This document shows positions 35,906-45,193 of a stretch of 64,000 bases of DNA, piece by piece. Both the position numbers and the translations under genes were made by a program. The notes below the pieces were generated by a model. The model was not told the DNA's origin. It ran no database searches and saw nothing but the letters and a program-made list of their open reading frames with translations. Origin of the DNA: JAGQYP01 sp041392305 (GTDB taxonomy: Bacteria > Bacteroidota > Bacteroidia > Flavobacteriales_D > Crocinitomicaceae); the NCBI GenBank assembly GCA_041392305.1, contig JAWKMJ010000017.1, positions 1 through 64,000 of the forward strand, given 5' to 3'. How positions within the stretch are numbered: the first letter of the stretch is position 1; each line of letters begins with the position of its first letter.

Positions 35906-38341
35906 ATGACTGTGCTAAATCGATACTACATACTTCTTTTATTCACTGTTTTCTTTTGGGAAATTGGTCACACCCAGTTAGTTACAAACTCCTCTCAGAG
36001 TGCGCAACAATTGGTTCAAAATGTACTAATCGGGAATGGGGTTACAGTTTCCAATATTCAATTTACCGGGTCCAATCAAGCTATAGGTTATTTCAATGGA
36101 AGCGCGAGTAATATTGGACTGAATGAGGGGATCTTAATTACTACAGGAACGGTTTTAGGAAACGCATCTGGACCAATAGGACCCAATAATGCGGATGGAG
36201 CTGGAATGGATAACGGAGCACCTGGATATCAGCTTCTCACCAATTTGCTGAGTCCCGGAATTGGGACATACAATGCCTCGATTCTCGAGTTTGATTTTGT
36301 TCCTTCTTCAGATACCTTGCAGTTTCGATTTGTTTTTGCTTCTGAGGAGTATCCTGAGTTTGTATGTTCAGATTATAATGATGTATTTGCTTTTTTCATT
36401 TCCGGACCGAATCCTTCGGGAGGAAATTATGCGAATCAGAATTTGGCAATTGTTCCGGGAACTACGATGCCGGTTACAATTAACAATGTAAATAATGGGT
36501 CGTCCGGCTCAAATGGAAATCCAGTCAATTGTTCAGCTCAGGGTCTTTCGAATTCTGCTTACTATGTGAACAACCCCCCGAGTTTCAGTAACAATACCCG
36601 AGTTCAATACGATGGTTTTACAGTCCCCATAACCTCAACCGCTCATGTGGTTTGTGGTCAAACCTATCACATGGTTTTTGCCATTGCAGATGCTGGTGAT
36701 CCCGTTTATGATTCAGGGATCTTCCTCGAAGCCAATTCATTTGATAGTCCAACTTCTGTGATTTTATCAGCAGATGTTAATTTTACAGGTGGTACAGGCG
36801 GTTTGGAATTGGCAGAAGGTTGTTCTCAAGCCACCATCAATATTCAAAGAAATTCGGCAGATTTATCCGATCAAATTACCATTCCTTTATCCGTTTCCGG
36901 GTCGGCAACAATGGGGACGGATTACAACAATCTTCCATCAAGTGTTACTTTTCAACCGGGACAGTCTTTAATCACATTGACTTTAGATGCATTTGAAGAT
37001 TTTGTAACTGAAGGATCTGAAAACGTAATTGTAAGTATTGATTTTCCGGATCCTTGTGGCAATAGCAACGTACAATCTGTTGAAATTGCAATCAATGATG
37101 TTGAACCCTTAGAGTTACAAGTTCAAGATTATCAAGTCCCCTGTCCAAACGACACCATTAGTGCACTCGCGACAATATCAGGAGGCTATCCTGATTATTT
37201 TATTTCTTGGAATGGAAAACCTTATGAAACATTCGATCCTACTAATTCTTTTGATGTTTCACCTACTACGACTACAAACTACATTGTTAAAGCCTATGAC
37301 GCGTGTATTGGAGATACTATTTCTGACACATTTCAGGTATTTGTTCCTCAATTTGGACCAATACTTATTGATCCTATTTCAGATGAGGTAACACCGTGTC
37401 CTTTTACTGATTTTTCATTTACCGCTTTGGTTTCAGGTGGGTCAGGGAATTACACCTATAGCTGGAATGGTTCACCTGTTTCACAAATTGTTTTTAATAC
37501 TAGCCCTGAGTCAACAAGCAATTACACTTTGGAAGTGACTGATAATTGTGGAAATTATGCACTGGAAGAATTCAAGGTGATCGTTACAGGAGATATTTTA
37601 ACTTCTTTTATCAGCCCGGACACCTTAATTTGCCCAGGAGATTCTATGAATTTGTCTGCATGGGCAACCGGGGGGAATCCTGGGTATTCATATTACTGGC
37701 CTGAAATTGGTGCATCCGAACAGAATATTACGGTTTTTCCAATGACCACAACGACCTATGTTGTAGAAATTCAGGATAGTTGTCACACCTACACTGTTTA
37801 TGATACAGTAGTAGTTGAGGTAGTTCAACCCAATGCAGATTTCGATATCTTATCAAATGAGAATACAGAAGGTTTGTTAATTAATTTTGTTAATACATCT
37901 ACCAATGGGAATTTTTGGTTTTGGGATTTAGGTAATGGCGATACTTCTGTTGTGATGCATCCATCTACTGTTTATGATACAGCGGGATGGTATAATGTTT
38001 ATTTATACATTGAAAATGAGATTGGATGCTGGGATACGATTACTAAACCGATTTACATTAACCCGGAAACCTGGCTTTATATTCCAAATGCTTTTACACC
38101 TAATGGAGATGGTTTGAATGATTATTTCAGTGTATCGGTTATTGGTGCTACGAAATTCAGATTTTTAATATTTGATCGTTGGGGTGAACTGATCTATCAG
38201 ACGGATGATATGAATTTCAAATGGGATGGCGTATACAAAGGAGAACGCGTGCAAGATGGGGTATACGTTTACCAAGTCTATATAGAAAACCTACGAGATG
38301 AATTTTTCCAAAAACGAGGGCACATTGTTGTGCTAGAATAA
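35906..38341 (+). CDS. Choice-of-anchor-L surface protein with CHU_C domain
   Basis: 811 residues from the ATG at 35906 (MTVLNRYYILLLFTVFFWEI, cleavage after HTQ). The frame is open from a TTG at 35858, but that start would put 16 polar residues ahead of the signal peptide. A choice-of-anchor L domain (about 30-260) shows IGLNEGILITTG, FDFVPSSDTLQFRFVFASEE and YPEF. A Calx-beta-like segment (about 285-395, TITLTLDAFEDFVTEGSENV type) and several Ig/PKD-like repeats follow. The CHU_C sorting domain (YIPNAFTPNGDGLND, WGELIYQT, VQDGVYVYQV) ends the protein. T9SS export to the surface is expected. Convergent with the barrel gene at 38354. Confidence 0.9.
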   Translation: MTVLNRYYILLLFTVFFWEIGHTQLVTNSSQSAQQLVQNVLIGNGVTVSNIQFTGSNQAIGYFNGSASNIGLNEGILITTGTVLGNASGPIGPNNADGAGMDNGAPGYQLLTNLLSPGIGTYNASILEFDFVPSSDTLQFRFVFASEEYPEFVCSDYNDVFAFFISGPNPSGGNYANQNLAIVPGTTMPVTINNVNNGSSGSNGNPVNCSAQGLSNSAYYVNNPPSFSNNTRVQYDGFTVPITSTAHVVCGQTYHMVFAIADAGDPVYDSGIFLEANSFDSPTSVILSADVNFTGGTGGLELAEGCSQATINIQRNSADLSDQITIPLSVSGSATMGTDYNNLPSSVTFQPGQSLITLTLDAFEDFVTEGSENVIVSIDFPDPCGNSNVQSVEIAINDVEPLELQVQDYQVPCPNDTISALATISGGYPDYFISWNGKPYETFDPTNSFDVSPTTTTNYIVKAYDACIGDTISDTFQVFVPQFGPILIDPISDEVTPCPFTDFSFTALVSGGSGNYTYSWNGSPVSQIVFNTSPESTSNYTLEVTDNCGNYALEEFKVIVTGDILTSFISPDTLICPGDSMNLSAWATGGNPGYSYYWPEIGASEQNITVFPMTTTTYVVEIQDSCHTYTVYDTVVVEVVQPNADFDILSNENTEGLLINFVNTSTNGNFWFWDLGNGDTSVVMHPSTVYDTAGWYNVYLYIENEIGCWDTITKPIYINPETWLYIPNAFTPNGDGLNDYFSVSVIGATKFRFLIFDRWGELIYQTDDMNFKWDGVYKGERVQDGVYVYQVYIENLRDEFFQKRGHIVVLE

Positions 38342-38353
38342 TATAATGCCCAT

Positions 38354-40159
38354 CTATTTTCTTAGATAGAAGGTGAATCCAATTCCCGCAGAAAAATAAT
38401 CACGGTAAAGAAAATTCATGTCAATTATCTTTCCTTCCACATAAGGACTGATGCGCAAACGATCGAAGTAAACATCAAATCCTGCAGTCCAGGTCATCCA
38501 GAATCTTCCTTTATCTAAAGTCATAACTTCATTAGTTGGAACTTCCTTAAAGGAACCGGATTCACCATCCCAATAATTGTAGAAATAGGCTTCATCCGGA
38601 TTGCCTCCACCGTAAGCGTAATTCCAATTTTTACTAGTATCACCTCTGAAAATAAATTTATCAAACTCTTCAAACAAAGGATCAGCATTGTAGCCAGGCT
38701 CCTTGAATCTGAATTTTCCAGGTGCGATAAAATTCAAGTAGATTCCTCCATTGATTCCAATGAATACATCGGGTGAAACATCGTATTTCACGTTGACTTT
38801 TTGTCCTATTGAGATCGTATGTAGAGTTTGTCTTAAAACCGTACTTCGAAGTGTTTGATAAGGTTGTGCATTTTGAGCCCAGTTGTACCCAAATTCATAA
38901 ACTTTTGCCTCCGTATCGTATTCAGTGTACTGGTAATTTAAACTGGCCTCATAAGAGAAATATTTTACAGGTTCAATTTCAACACCAAATGAAATTTTAG
39001 GAAATATACTGATGCGTTTAACTCTTCCTAATCCAATGAAAGTATGGGAATATAGAGTATCAATTCCTCCAGATGCATTTGCATTGTATTCCGTTCGATA
39101 ATGCTCGATCCACACGTTTTCATCAACATAAACAGTATCTAAATTTGGGTGAGAAGCAACATACAATTGGTCTTTTGGATAGGTTTGATCATAAAGGCTA
39201 TTTACGTTCGTGTAAATTGGAACATGTCCCCCCAAACTCAAACGAACTAATTTATTTTTCTCCTTAAAATCTCCCAAGACTTTCAATTCTTCATTTTTCA
39301 ATTTTTTTCTATCCTCAGAACTTTTGATATTAAAATTAAAAAGGCTGTACTTCAAAAAGAAACTGATACTTGTAATGTTCTTGTATAATTCGGAATATGG
39401 ATTCGTTGCTTCATCCACTTCATCCTTAAATTCATATTCTTGAGCATACCCAACGGATTGGCGAAGATTGAAACCTAACTGCATATTATACAATTCAATT
39501 CCACCTCCAATATTGATAAAAAACAAATGTGAATTCAGACGAGGAAGTTTTCGATAAATGGTAGAATAATTCTCCACATAATAGGACTCAAATTCTAGGG
39601 ACTGGTAGTGATTTTTGTTGGTTCGAGAATTCCATTCAAATCCTAACAAGGCATAAGGTCTGAATTTTTTGGTTCGTAGGAAGGTATACCCGAAGTTCAA
39701 AGCAATATTATTGTATTGGGTCACTTCTTCATAGGAAACTTGTTCTTTGAAATATTCCTGCGTTCGCAAATAATATTGATCGTAAATATCTTGAGTGTAC
39801 CCATTTGGGAAATCTGATTCCAAATAGCTTTGTGTCCATTGATCTAGAGAATAAGCTCCATAATTGGCTGTGCCAGAAACCACGGAATTCAGTTTTTCAG
39901 TGGTGAAATTCAGTTCAGACCAAAAACCAAATTTTGTTCTAAATCTAACAAAGATCGGGATGCTGTAAGAAAAATTGATTTTGGTTTCGTCAAAGTTCAT
40001 AAAGAGGGTATCTCCATCTTTGTCAATGGTTCCAGTCAAGAATTCATCATTTCCTTTAAGCCAGTTAAAATTTCCTTTCAAACCGATTCCTAACTCGAAT
40101 CTTTGTCCGATTGCAAGTGTAGAAGTTAGTAGTACAAATAGAAGTAGTCTTTTTACCAT
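38354..40159 (-). CDS. Outer-membrane barrel-like protein, module 1
   Basis: 601 residues. Signal peptide MVKRLLLFVLLTSTLAIGQ, then alternating amphipathic strands typical of outer-membrane barrels (FELGIGLKGNFNWL, FSYSIPIFVRFRTKFGFW). A central charged stretch (SSEDRKKLKNEELKVLGDF) lies near 275-295. The end (FDRLRISPYVEGKIIDMNFL, then FYLRK) places a terminal aromatic strand as in BAM substrates. It is a clear paralog of 43235-45193, sharing RTKKFRP/RTKKIRP, LKNEELKVLGD/LKDDEMKVLGD and the C-terminus. The start overlaps the stop of the caspase-like gene by 7 bases. No named family recognised. Confidence 0.82.
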   Translation of the reverse strand: MVKRLLLFVLLTSTLAIGQRFELGIGLKGNFNWLKGNDEFLTGTIDKDGDTLFMNFDETKINFSYSIPIFVRFRTKFGFWSELNFTTEKLNSVVSGTANYGAYSLDQWTQSYLESDFPNGYTQDIYDQYYLRTQEYFKEQVSYEEVTQYNNIALNFGYTFLRTKKFRPYALLGFEWNSRTNKNHYQSLEFESYYVENYSTIYRKLPRLNSHLFFINIGGGIELYNMQLGFNLRQSVGYAQEYEFKDEVDEATNPYSELYKNITSISFFLKYSLFNFNIKSSEDRKKLKNEELKVLGDFKEKNKLVRLSLGGHVPIYTNVNSLYDQTYPKDQLYVASHPNLDTVYVDENVWIEHYRTEYNANASGGIDTLYSHTFIGLGRVKRISIFPKISFGVEIEPVKYFSYEASLNYQYTEYDTEAKVYEFGYNWAQNAQPYQTLRSTVLRQTLHTISIGQKVNVKYDVSPDVFIGINGGIYLNFIAPGKFRFKEPGYNADPLFEEFDKFIFRGDTSKNWNYAYGGGNPDEAYFYNYWDGESGSFKEVPTNEVMTLDKGRFWMTWTAGFDVYFDRLRISPYVEGKIIDMNFLYRDYFSAGIGFTFYLRK

Positions 40160-43116
40160 ATTCTGAAGTCACTTTTGAGGTTTTCCAAACGAGAATTAGG
40201 ACTTTGTCGTCCATTTGTCAATTCAATTACCCGAATGTTCAAGTAGGTTTGTAATTCGGAAAGCATAATTTCCCCATCCCGGTTGAGATCGGCCTGCTTA
40301 TTTTCAAGTCCATCTAATAAAGTGTAGGTAAACACCCCATTGTTCCATTCTTTTCCTTCAATAGCATACTCTGTTCCTGAAGCAGAGGAGATCACTGTGG
40401 CTCCGTTAGATGCCCGGGTGTCTGCAAATAACATTTTAGACAATTGGAAAGTACTAATTGACTGACCTTCTTTTAATCCTACGCTGTTTCCAACAGCTCT
40501 GAAAGTGATATTCTCTTCATTTTCAACTACATTCTCTGTAATTTCCACCTCATCTTTGTCTACTTCTCCGGAGTGACAAGCATCTAAGAGTAAAAGTTTT
40601 TTTCTTGATTTGGTAGCTTCTAATATATCTTCAAAGGACTCAAAGGAAATACCTCTTTCTTGAGGGTGGTAGAAATCCATATCGTAAGAGGCGAAATAAT
40701 AGTCTAAGTCTTCATCCAAAACACCATGACCGGCTGCAAATATGATTACCACGTCATCATATTTTGCATTTTTAATGAAATCAGTTAGTGTTGAAATTTT
40801 TGCATTGGTGGCTTCTTCATCGGATAAATTTTTGGTGAAGACATGCTTATAGATTTTTGATTTTGAAAATTTTTGGATGACATCTTTTGAATCCTTAGAG
40901 GCATAATTCAGATTGAATTTTTCCATATTGTACTTACTTACACCAATAGTAATCAGATAAAGATCAGGTTTACGAGTCTTCAACTTACTTTCAATCACGA
41001 ACGACTCTTTCAATGACTTGACACCTTTTGCATTCACGGCAAAAATTTCGATGAAATTATCTCCAGCTGTTAAAGGTACCGTGATACTCAAATTAACATC
41101 TTGACTTTTATTAATCAATTCAGGAGCATCCTCTAGAAGCGGAACTCCGTTGACCATCACTTTTAAATCTACAATAGGTTCGTTCGCATCAGTCGCATGA
41201 CATTGAAAGGTAATATTATCAGTGAAGGTGTTTTGCTCATCCGGGGGCAGAACTTCAAGTTTGGGAAGATCCGATGAAATTTTAATGTCTTCAATTTTAA
41301 TACCCAGTTTTTTAAGTCTTTTTTGGTAGGCTTTATTCATTTCAACAACCAGACCTTGCTCAATAAAGGGCAGTTTTTCATAAATCAAGTCTGGTCGGTT
41401 ATATTTTACATCAAATTGATCAAAGGGAAATACGTTGCCTTTCCATGAAAAAGCGACATTTTCCAAAGCCCCTTTAGACGCGAAATAATAGGATTGAGGG
41501 TTCAACCAAAGAAAATCTCTTTGACCAGTAAGATATAAATCGGCTATACGATCTAGTTCCTCAGTATTCCAAAATCGAATAGATCCATCCCAGCTATAGG
41601 TAATCGTTACATCGTATTTAGAGTTGTAATCAACTCCCGTGATTAAATCTGAATGCAAGGTTTGCACACGTTTTCGAACCTCATTGGACAAACTATTAAA
41701 GCTTTCCAAATGACCATTTTTTATTCGTAGAAATTCGTTATTGCCTTTTGCAGAGCATTCTAATTGGTATTCATCAAGGAAGTAGGTTTGCCAAACAATG
41801 TTTTTTCCCGAAGCTTGTTTTGTAATAAGACTGTTACTTTTTTCCTTTAAGATTTCTCTAATTAGTCGGATTTCATTTTTCTTCAGATCCCATTCACCAA
41901 CCCAAATTTCGCAAAATGAAAGTTGCTGGGTATTTTCCTCGAAAGTTTTCGTTTTCAGGGCTTTGAATTTTAGGATATTGCCTACTTGTTCGTCGAGGGA
42001 AATGATTGAATATTTCCAACCTTTAAGCTTTTGTTCTTGAGTAAAGTACAGCCTATTCGAAACAACATTGTTACTAATTAAATTGATCTTTCTTAAAATA
42101 CCATTGGAATATCCGATCAACAATTCATCTTCATCCTGACTAAACTTGGCTACATTGATTGGATTGGCTTCTCCTCGCAATAGTTTCGCCATCCTTTTGG
42201 TTTCATCGTCCCATACAATAATATTTCCTTCGATATCTGCAGAAACAAAGGAACTTTTGTCCTTTCCAAATCCAACGGCTGTAACTTCAGATAAGTGACC
42301 TTTGAAATAATTGTAGGTAACAAAATCGCGTTTGAATATTTCTTCAACGATCCCATCTGAGCGCGCGATCAGAATTTTATTTCCATAGAATCCAACATCA
42401 TTAACTGCAATTAGTGGACTAGGCAAGCAATATCTTTTTTCAATCATCGTGCGCATATTGTAATAGTAGACACTTCCATGAACATCCCCAATTACATATT
42501 CATTCATATAGGAGGTAATGGAGCTTGCATTTACAGTGATGGATTTTACTATATCGAGATTATCTTCTCGAATTACACGGGTAAATTTGTCTTCACGACC
42601 CCCATAAATAATGTATCCAGGTTCATCCAAGTAATGAACCGCATCATAGTGGTCAAAAGAAAGCGCTTTCAAAGTTTGAATTTGAAAATCGGCGTTCATT
42701 AAATGTAAAAAACGAGTTCCGATGGCCACATTGTGGTTGAGCTGATTGACGGCAAGAGATTTACACTTGTATTGAAAGGGGCCAATCGTTTTAATGATTT
42801 CAAGTGTTTTTGCATTGATCAATTTTACGGTACTGTCGTCACTACATGAAATCAATGTGGAATCATTGTAGAATTCTATTTTATTGATGGGACCCTCATG
42901 CGCTATAACCTCATTTTCTTGTTTTCCGGTTTTGACGTCCCAAAGAATGATTTTCGCATCTTTGCCTGCCGAATAAATCTTGGAGTTATCATAACTATAG
43001 ATCAATGAATTGATTTTTCCTGCATGCCCAGTTTGAATGATCACATCCAAATCATTCTGACCATAAATCGAAAAGATAGAGCATACACATAGGACAAAGA
43101 AAAGCAACCGAGTCAT
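40153..43116 (-). CDS. Secreted WD40-caspase protein, module 1
   Basis: 987 residues. Signal peptide MTRLLFFVLCVCSIFSIYGQ. N-terminal WD40-type propeller repeats (about 25-345: IYSAGKDAKIILWDVKTGK, LISCSDDSTVKLINAKT) and another blade near 490-520. An Ig-like linker (about 615-695) follows, then a caspase (C14) domain (about 700-880). The catalytic dyad is complete: His in FAAGHGVLDED (near 796) and Cys in LLDACHSGEVDKDE (near 845). The tail has an EF-hand-like ADLNRDGEIMLSEL. Ortho-caspases cleave after basic residues; here the signal peptide places it in the periplasm or beyond. It is followed, with 7-base overlap, by a barrel gene. The same pair is repeated upstream. Confidence 0.92.
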   Translation of the reverse strand: MTRLLFFVLCVCSIFSIYGQNDLDVIIQTGHAGKINSLIYSYDNSKIYSAGKDAKIILWDVKTGKQENEVIAHEGPINKIEFYNDSTLISCSDDSTVKLINAKTLEIIKTIGPFQYKCKSLAVNQLNHNVAIGTRFLHLMNADFQIQTLKALSFDHYDAVHYLDEPGYIIYGGREDKFTRVIREDNLDIVKSITVNASSITSYMNEYVIGDVHGSVYYYNMRTMIEKRYCLPSPLIAVNDVGFYGNKILIARSDGIVEEIFKRDFVTYNYFKGHLSEVTAVGFGKDKSSFVSADIEGNIIVWDDETKRMAKLLRGEANPINVAKFSQDEDELLIGYSNGILRKINLISNNVVSNRLYFTQEQKLKGWKYSIISLDEQVGNILKFKALKTKTFEENTQQLSFCEIWVGEWDLKKNEIRLIREILKEKSNSLITKQASGKNIVWQTYFLDEYQLECSAKGNNEFLRIKNGHLESFNSLSNEVRKRVQTLHSDLITGVDYNSKYDVTITYSWDGSIRFWNTEELDRIADLYLTGQRDFLWLNPQSYYFASKGALENVAFSWKGNVFPFDQFDVKYNRPDLIYEKLPFIEQGLVVEMNKAYQKRLKKLGIKIEDIKISSDLPKLEVLPPDEQNTFTDNITFQCHATDANEPIVDLKVMVNGVPLLEDAPELINKSQDVNLSITVPLTAGDNFIEIFAVNAKGVKSLKESFVIESKLKTRKPDLYLITIGVSKYNMEKFNLNYASKDSKDVIQKFSKSKIYKHVFTKNLSDEEATNAKISTLTDFIKNAKYDDVVIIFAAGHGVLDEDLDYYFASYDMDFYHPQERGISFESFEDILEATKSRKKLLLLDACHSGEVDKDEVEITENVVENEENITFRAVGNSVGLKEGQSISTFQLSKMLFADTRASNGATVISSASGTEYAIEGKEWNNGVFTYTLLDGLENKQADLNRDGEIMLSELQTYLNIRVIELTNGRQSPNSRLENLKSDFRIW

Positions 43117-43134
43117 GAGTCAAAGTTTGATATA

Positions 43135-43142
43135 CAAAAGTA
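43135..43142 (-). promoter_or_regulatory. -7 box of WD40-caspase module 1
   Basis: Minus-strand TACTTTTG matches TAnnTTTG, 18 bases before the ATG at 43116. It suggests that module 1 has its own promoter rather than relying on module 2. Bases 43117-43234 hold nothing else. Confidence 0.4.
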
Positions 43143-43234
43143 CCTATAAACTTCTCAAAATTAAAAAAATAACCCATGAAACCTATCAGTTGTTTTGCTG
43201 ATAAAAGTCTTTGTAGATATATAAAAACTTAAGA

Positions 43235-45193
43235 TTATTTACGCAAATAATAGTAAATGCCCAGTCCAACGCTTAAATAATCACGATATAGAAAATTGAT
43301 ATCCGTAATCGCACCTTCGGTATAAAGATTGAATCTCAATCGTTCGAAATAAAAATCGATACCTGCCATCCAAGTAAAGTTGATTTTATTTTTAAAATGA
43401 GCCATTCTTTCATCGTCGCCCACATTTTTAAAGGTTGAACCTAAATCCAGATCCCCATTTTGGTCGTAGGCTACCTCATCGAAATAAACAAAGTTGTATT
43501 CATCATAAGTATCGCCGATGGAGTAATCTTCAATGTCTTTCCACTTTTCTCCATAGTTCCCAGTTCCTCTTGTCCAATAGCTATCAAATTCCGGTAAAAT
43601 TGGGTCATCATTGTACTCATTGGGTTCTATAACAAAGGTTCCAGGAATAAAGAAATTAGCTTTTGCACCACCAGAAAATCCAATTTGAAAACCAGGAACT
43701 ACATTGAACTTAAAGTTAAACCTTTGACCTAAGGAAAGGTTGTGAAAAGTCTCTCTTAGTACAATTGGAGACATTGTTTCGGTAGAATAATAGTCCCAGT
43801 AGCCTCCCGAGGTATCATTTATGAAATACCAATTAACTTTTTGAGAGATAAAGCGTCCTTGTGTATGGTATTCGTTGTATTGGTATCCGATTTTTGTTTC
43901 CCAAGAAAACCAACTTACCGGCTCATATTCCATATTAAAACTGATTCCGGGGAATTGTTTGATCATTTTGATCCCACCTAAAGCCAAAATCTCATTGTAC
44001 TCATTTTCTTCCATGGAAACATTGGCTTCATCCGGTTCGATCACATATTTTTGATGCCAAATCCACACATTTTCAGCAAGACCCCATTGTTCGCCCTGAT
44101 TGGTTTCCCAGTAAAGTTCGGATTCGTAGGAGCCAAATTGTTCGTATTGATTGGAGATATTGGTGTACAAAGGTAAATCCAAGCCAAAACTAAGTTTGAT
44201 TTTTTTCTTATTCTCCACATAATCTCCTAGTACTTTCATTTCATCATCTTTTAACTTCTTGCGGTCACCAGCATCCCTCAAATTGAAATCGAACAAGCTA
44301 AAATTCATAAAGCCTCCAAAAGAATACATGGTTTTTAGGATTTGATTTGTTGAGAGTCTTTCAACATTTCTGTAAGGATCTTCCAGTGAATTAATATTAA
44401 TTCTTCCAGCCAGTCCGAAGCGAATCTTATGAATCTCAACTCCCAAAGTTAAATTCGTAAAGAATAAATTTTGATTGATTTCAGGCAATTCATTCACAAA
44501 AGTATATTCGTTGTTTCCATAGTAATTCGTGGAAGAAAGGGATTGTAAACTATACTTATACTTTCTGCTCGACCAAGTAAAACCGATACTTAAAAAGGGG
44601 CGAATTTTCTTAGTTCTTAAAAAGGTATAACCGAATTGAAAACCTAATGAATTTACAGAAACCATTTCTTTGTAGGCAAAGCCTTCTTTCCAATAATTTT
44701 TTTCTTTCTCAAAGGAAACATCATAAAAATCCTCCATGAATTGTGTTGAATCGATTCCATTGTAATTATAAGTAGTGTCATAATGAGGCCAGAGGTAATT
44801 ACTCATATAATATAGAGTGCTGTTACTGATCCATTCGTCACTGTAGTTAAGATCTCCCGAACTCTTAAAAGTAAGGTTTTCAGTTGCGTAGTCTAGCTGA
44901 AACCACATCCCGTTTTTCATTTTATATCGTACAAAAATTGGGACTCTAAAACTGAATGGAGCAGTGAATTTATTGTGAGTTAGAAACATGGTGTCAATAA
45001 TAGGAACTAAAGAATCGAACCCAAATTGATCTAAATAGGTATTGTAACCATTTGTAAATCCAACTTCAGATTGATTGTTGTTCGTAATTACACCATTAAT
45101 ATAGCCTTCCGCACCAAGTCCTAATTGAATATTTTGAGCGGTTGAGAAAAAAGTGAAGAATAGTGTAGTTGCAGCAAGTAATTTCTTTACCAT
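43235..45193 (-). CDS. Outer-membrane barrel-like protein, module 2
   Basis: 652 residues. Signal peptide MVKKLLAATTLFFTFFSTAQ. Barrel-like strands and the same landmarks as the module 1 paralog: FSFRVPIFVRYKMKNGMWFQ, FGYTFLRTKKIRPFLSIGFT, AGDRKKLKDDEMKVLGDYV, and a C-terminus FERLRFNLYTEGAITDINFL ending YYYLRK. Length differences lie in the loops. The start overlaps the caspase-like stop by 7 bases exactly as in module 1, so the pair is likely translated together and the products may interact at the envelope (inference). Confidence 0.82.
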   Translation of the reverse strand: MVKKLLAATTLFFTFFSTAQNIQLGLGAEGYINGVITNNNQSEVGFTNGYNTYLDQFGFDSLVPIIDTMFLTHNKFTAPFSFRVPIFVRYKMKNGMWFQLDYATENLTFKSSGDLNYSDEWISNSTLYYMSNYLWPHYDTTYNYNGIDSTQFMEDFYDVSFEKEKNYWKEGFAYKEMVSVNSLGFQFGYTFLRTKKIRPFLSIGFTWSSRKYKYSLQSLSSTNYYGNNEYTFVNELPEINQNLFFTNLTLGVEIHKIRFGLAGRININSLEDPYRNVERLSTNQILKTMYSFGGFMNFSLFDFNLRDAGDRKKLKDDEMKVLGDYVENKKKIKLSFGLDLPLYTNISNQYEQFGSYESELYWETNQGEQWGLAENVWIWHQKYVIEPDEANVSMEENEYNEILALGGIKMIKQFPGISFNMEYEPVSWFSWETKIGYQYNEYHTQGRFISQKVNWYFINDTSGGYWDYYSTETMSPIVLRETFHNLSLGQRFNFKFNVVPGFQIGFSGGAKANFFIPGTFVIEPNEYNDDPILPEFDSYWTRGTGNYGEKWKDIEDYSIGDTYDEYNFVYFDEVAYDQNGDLDLGSTFKNVGDDERMAHFKNKINFTWMAGIDFYFERLRFNLYTEGAITDINFLYRDYLSVGLGIYYYLRK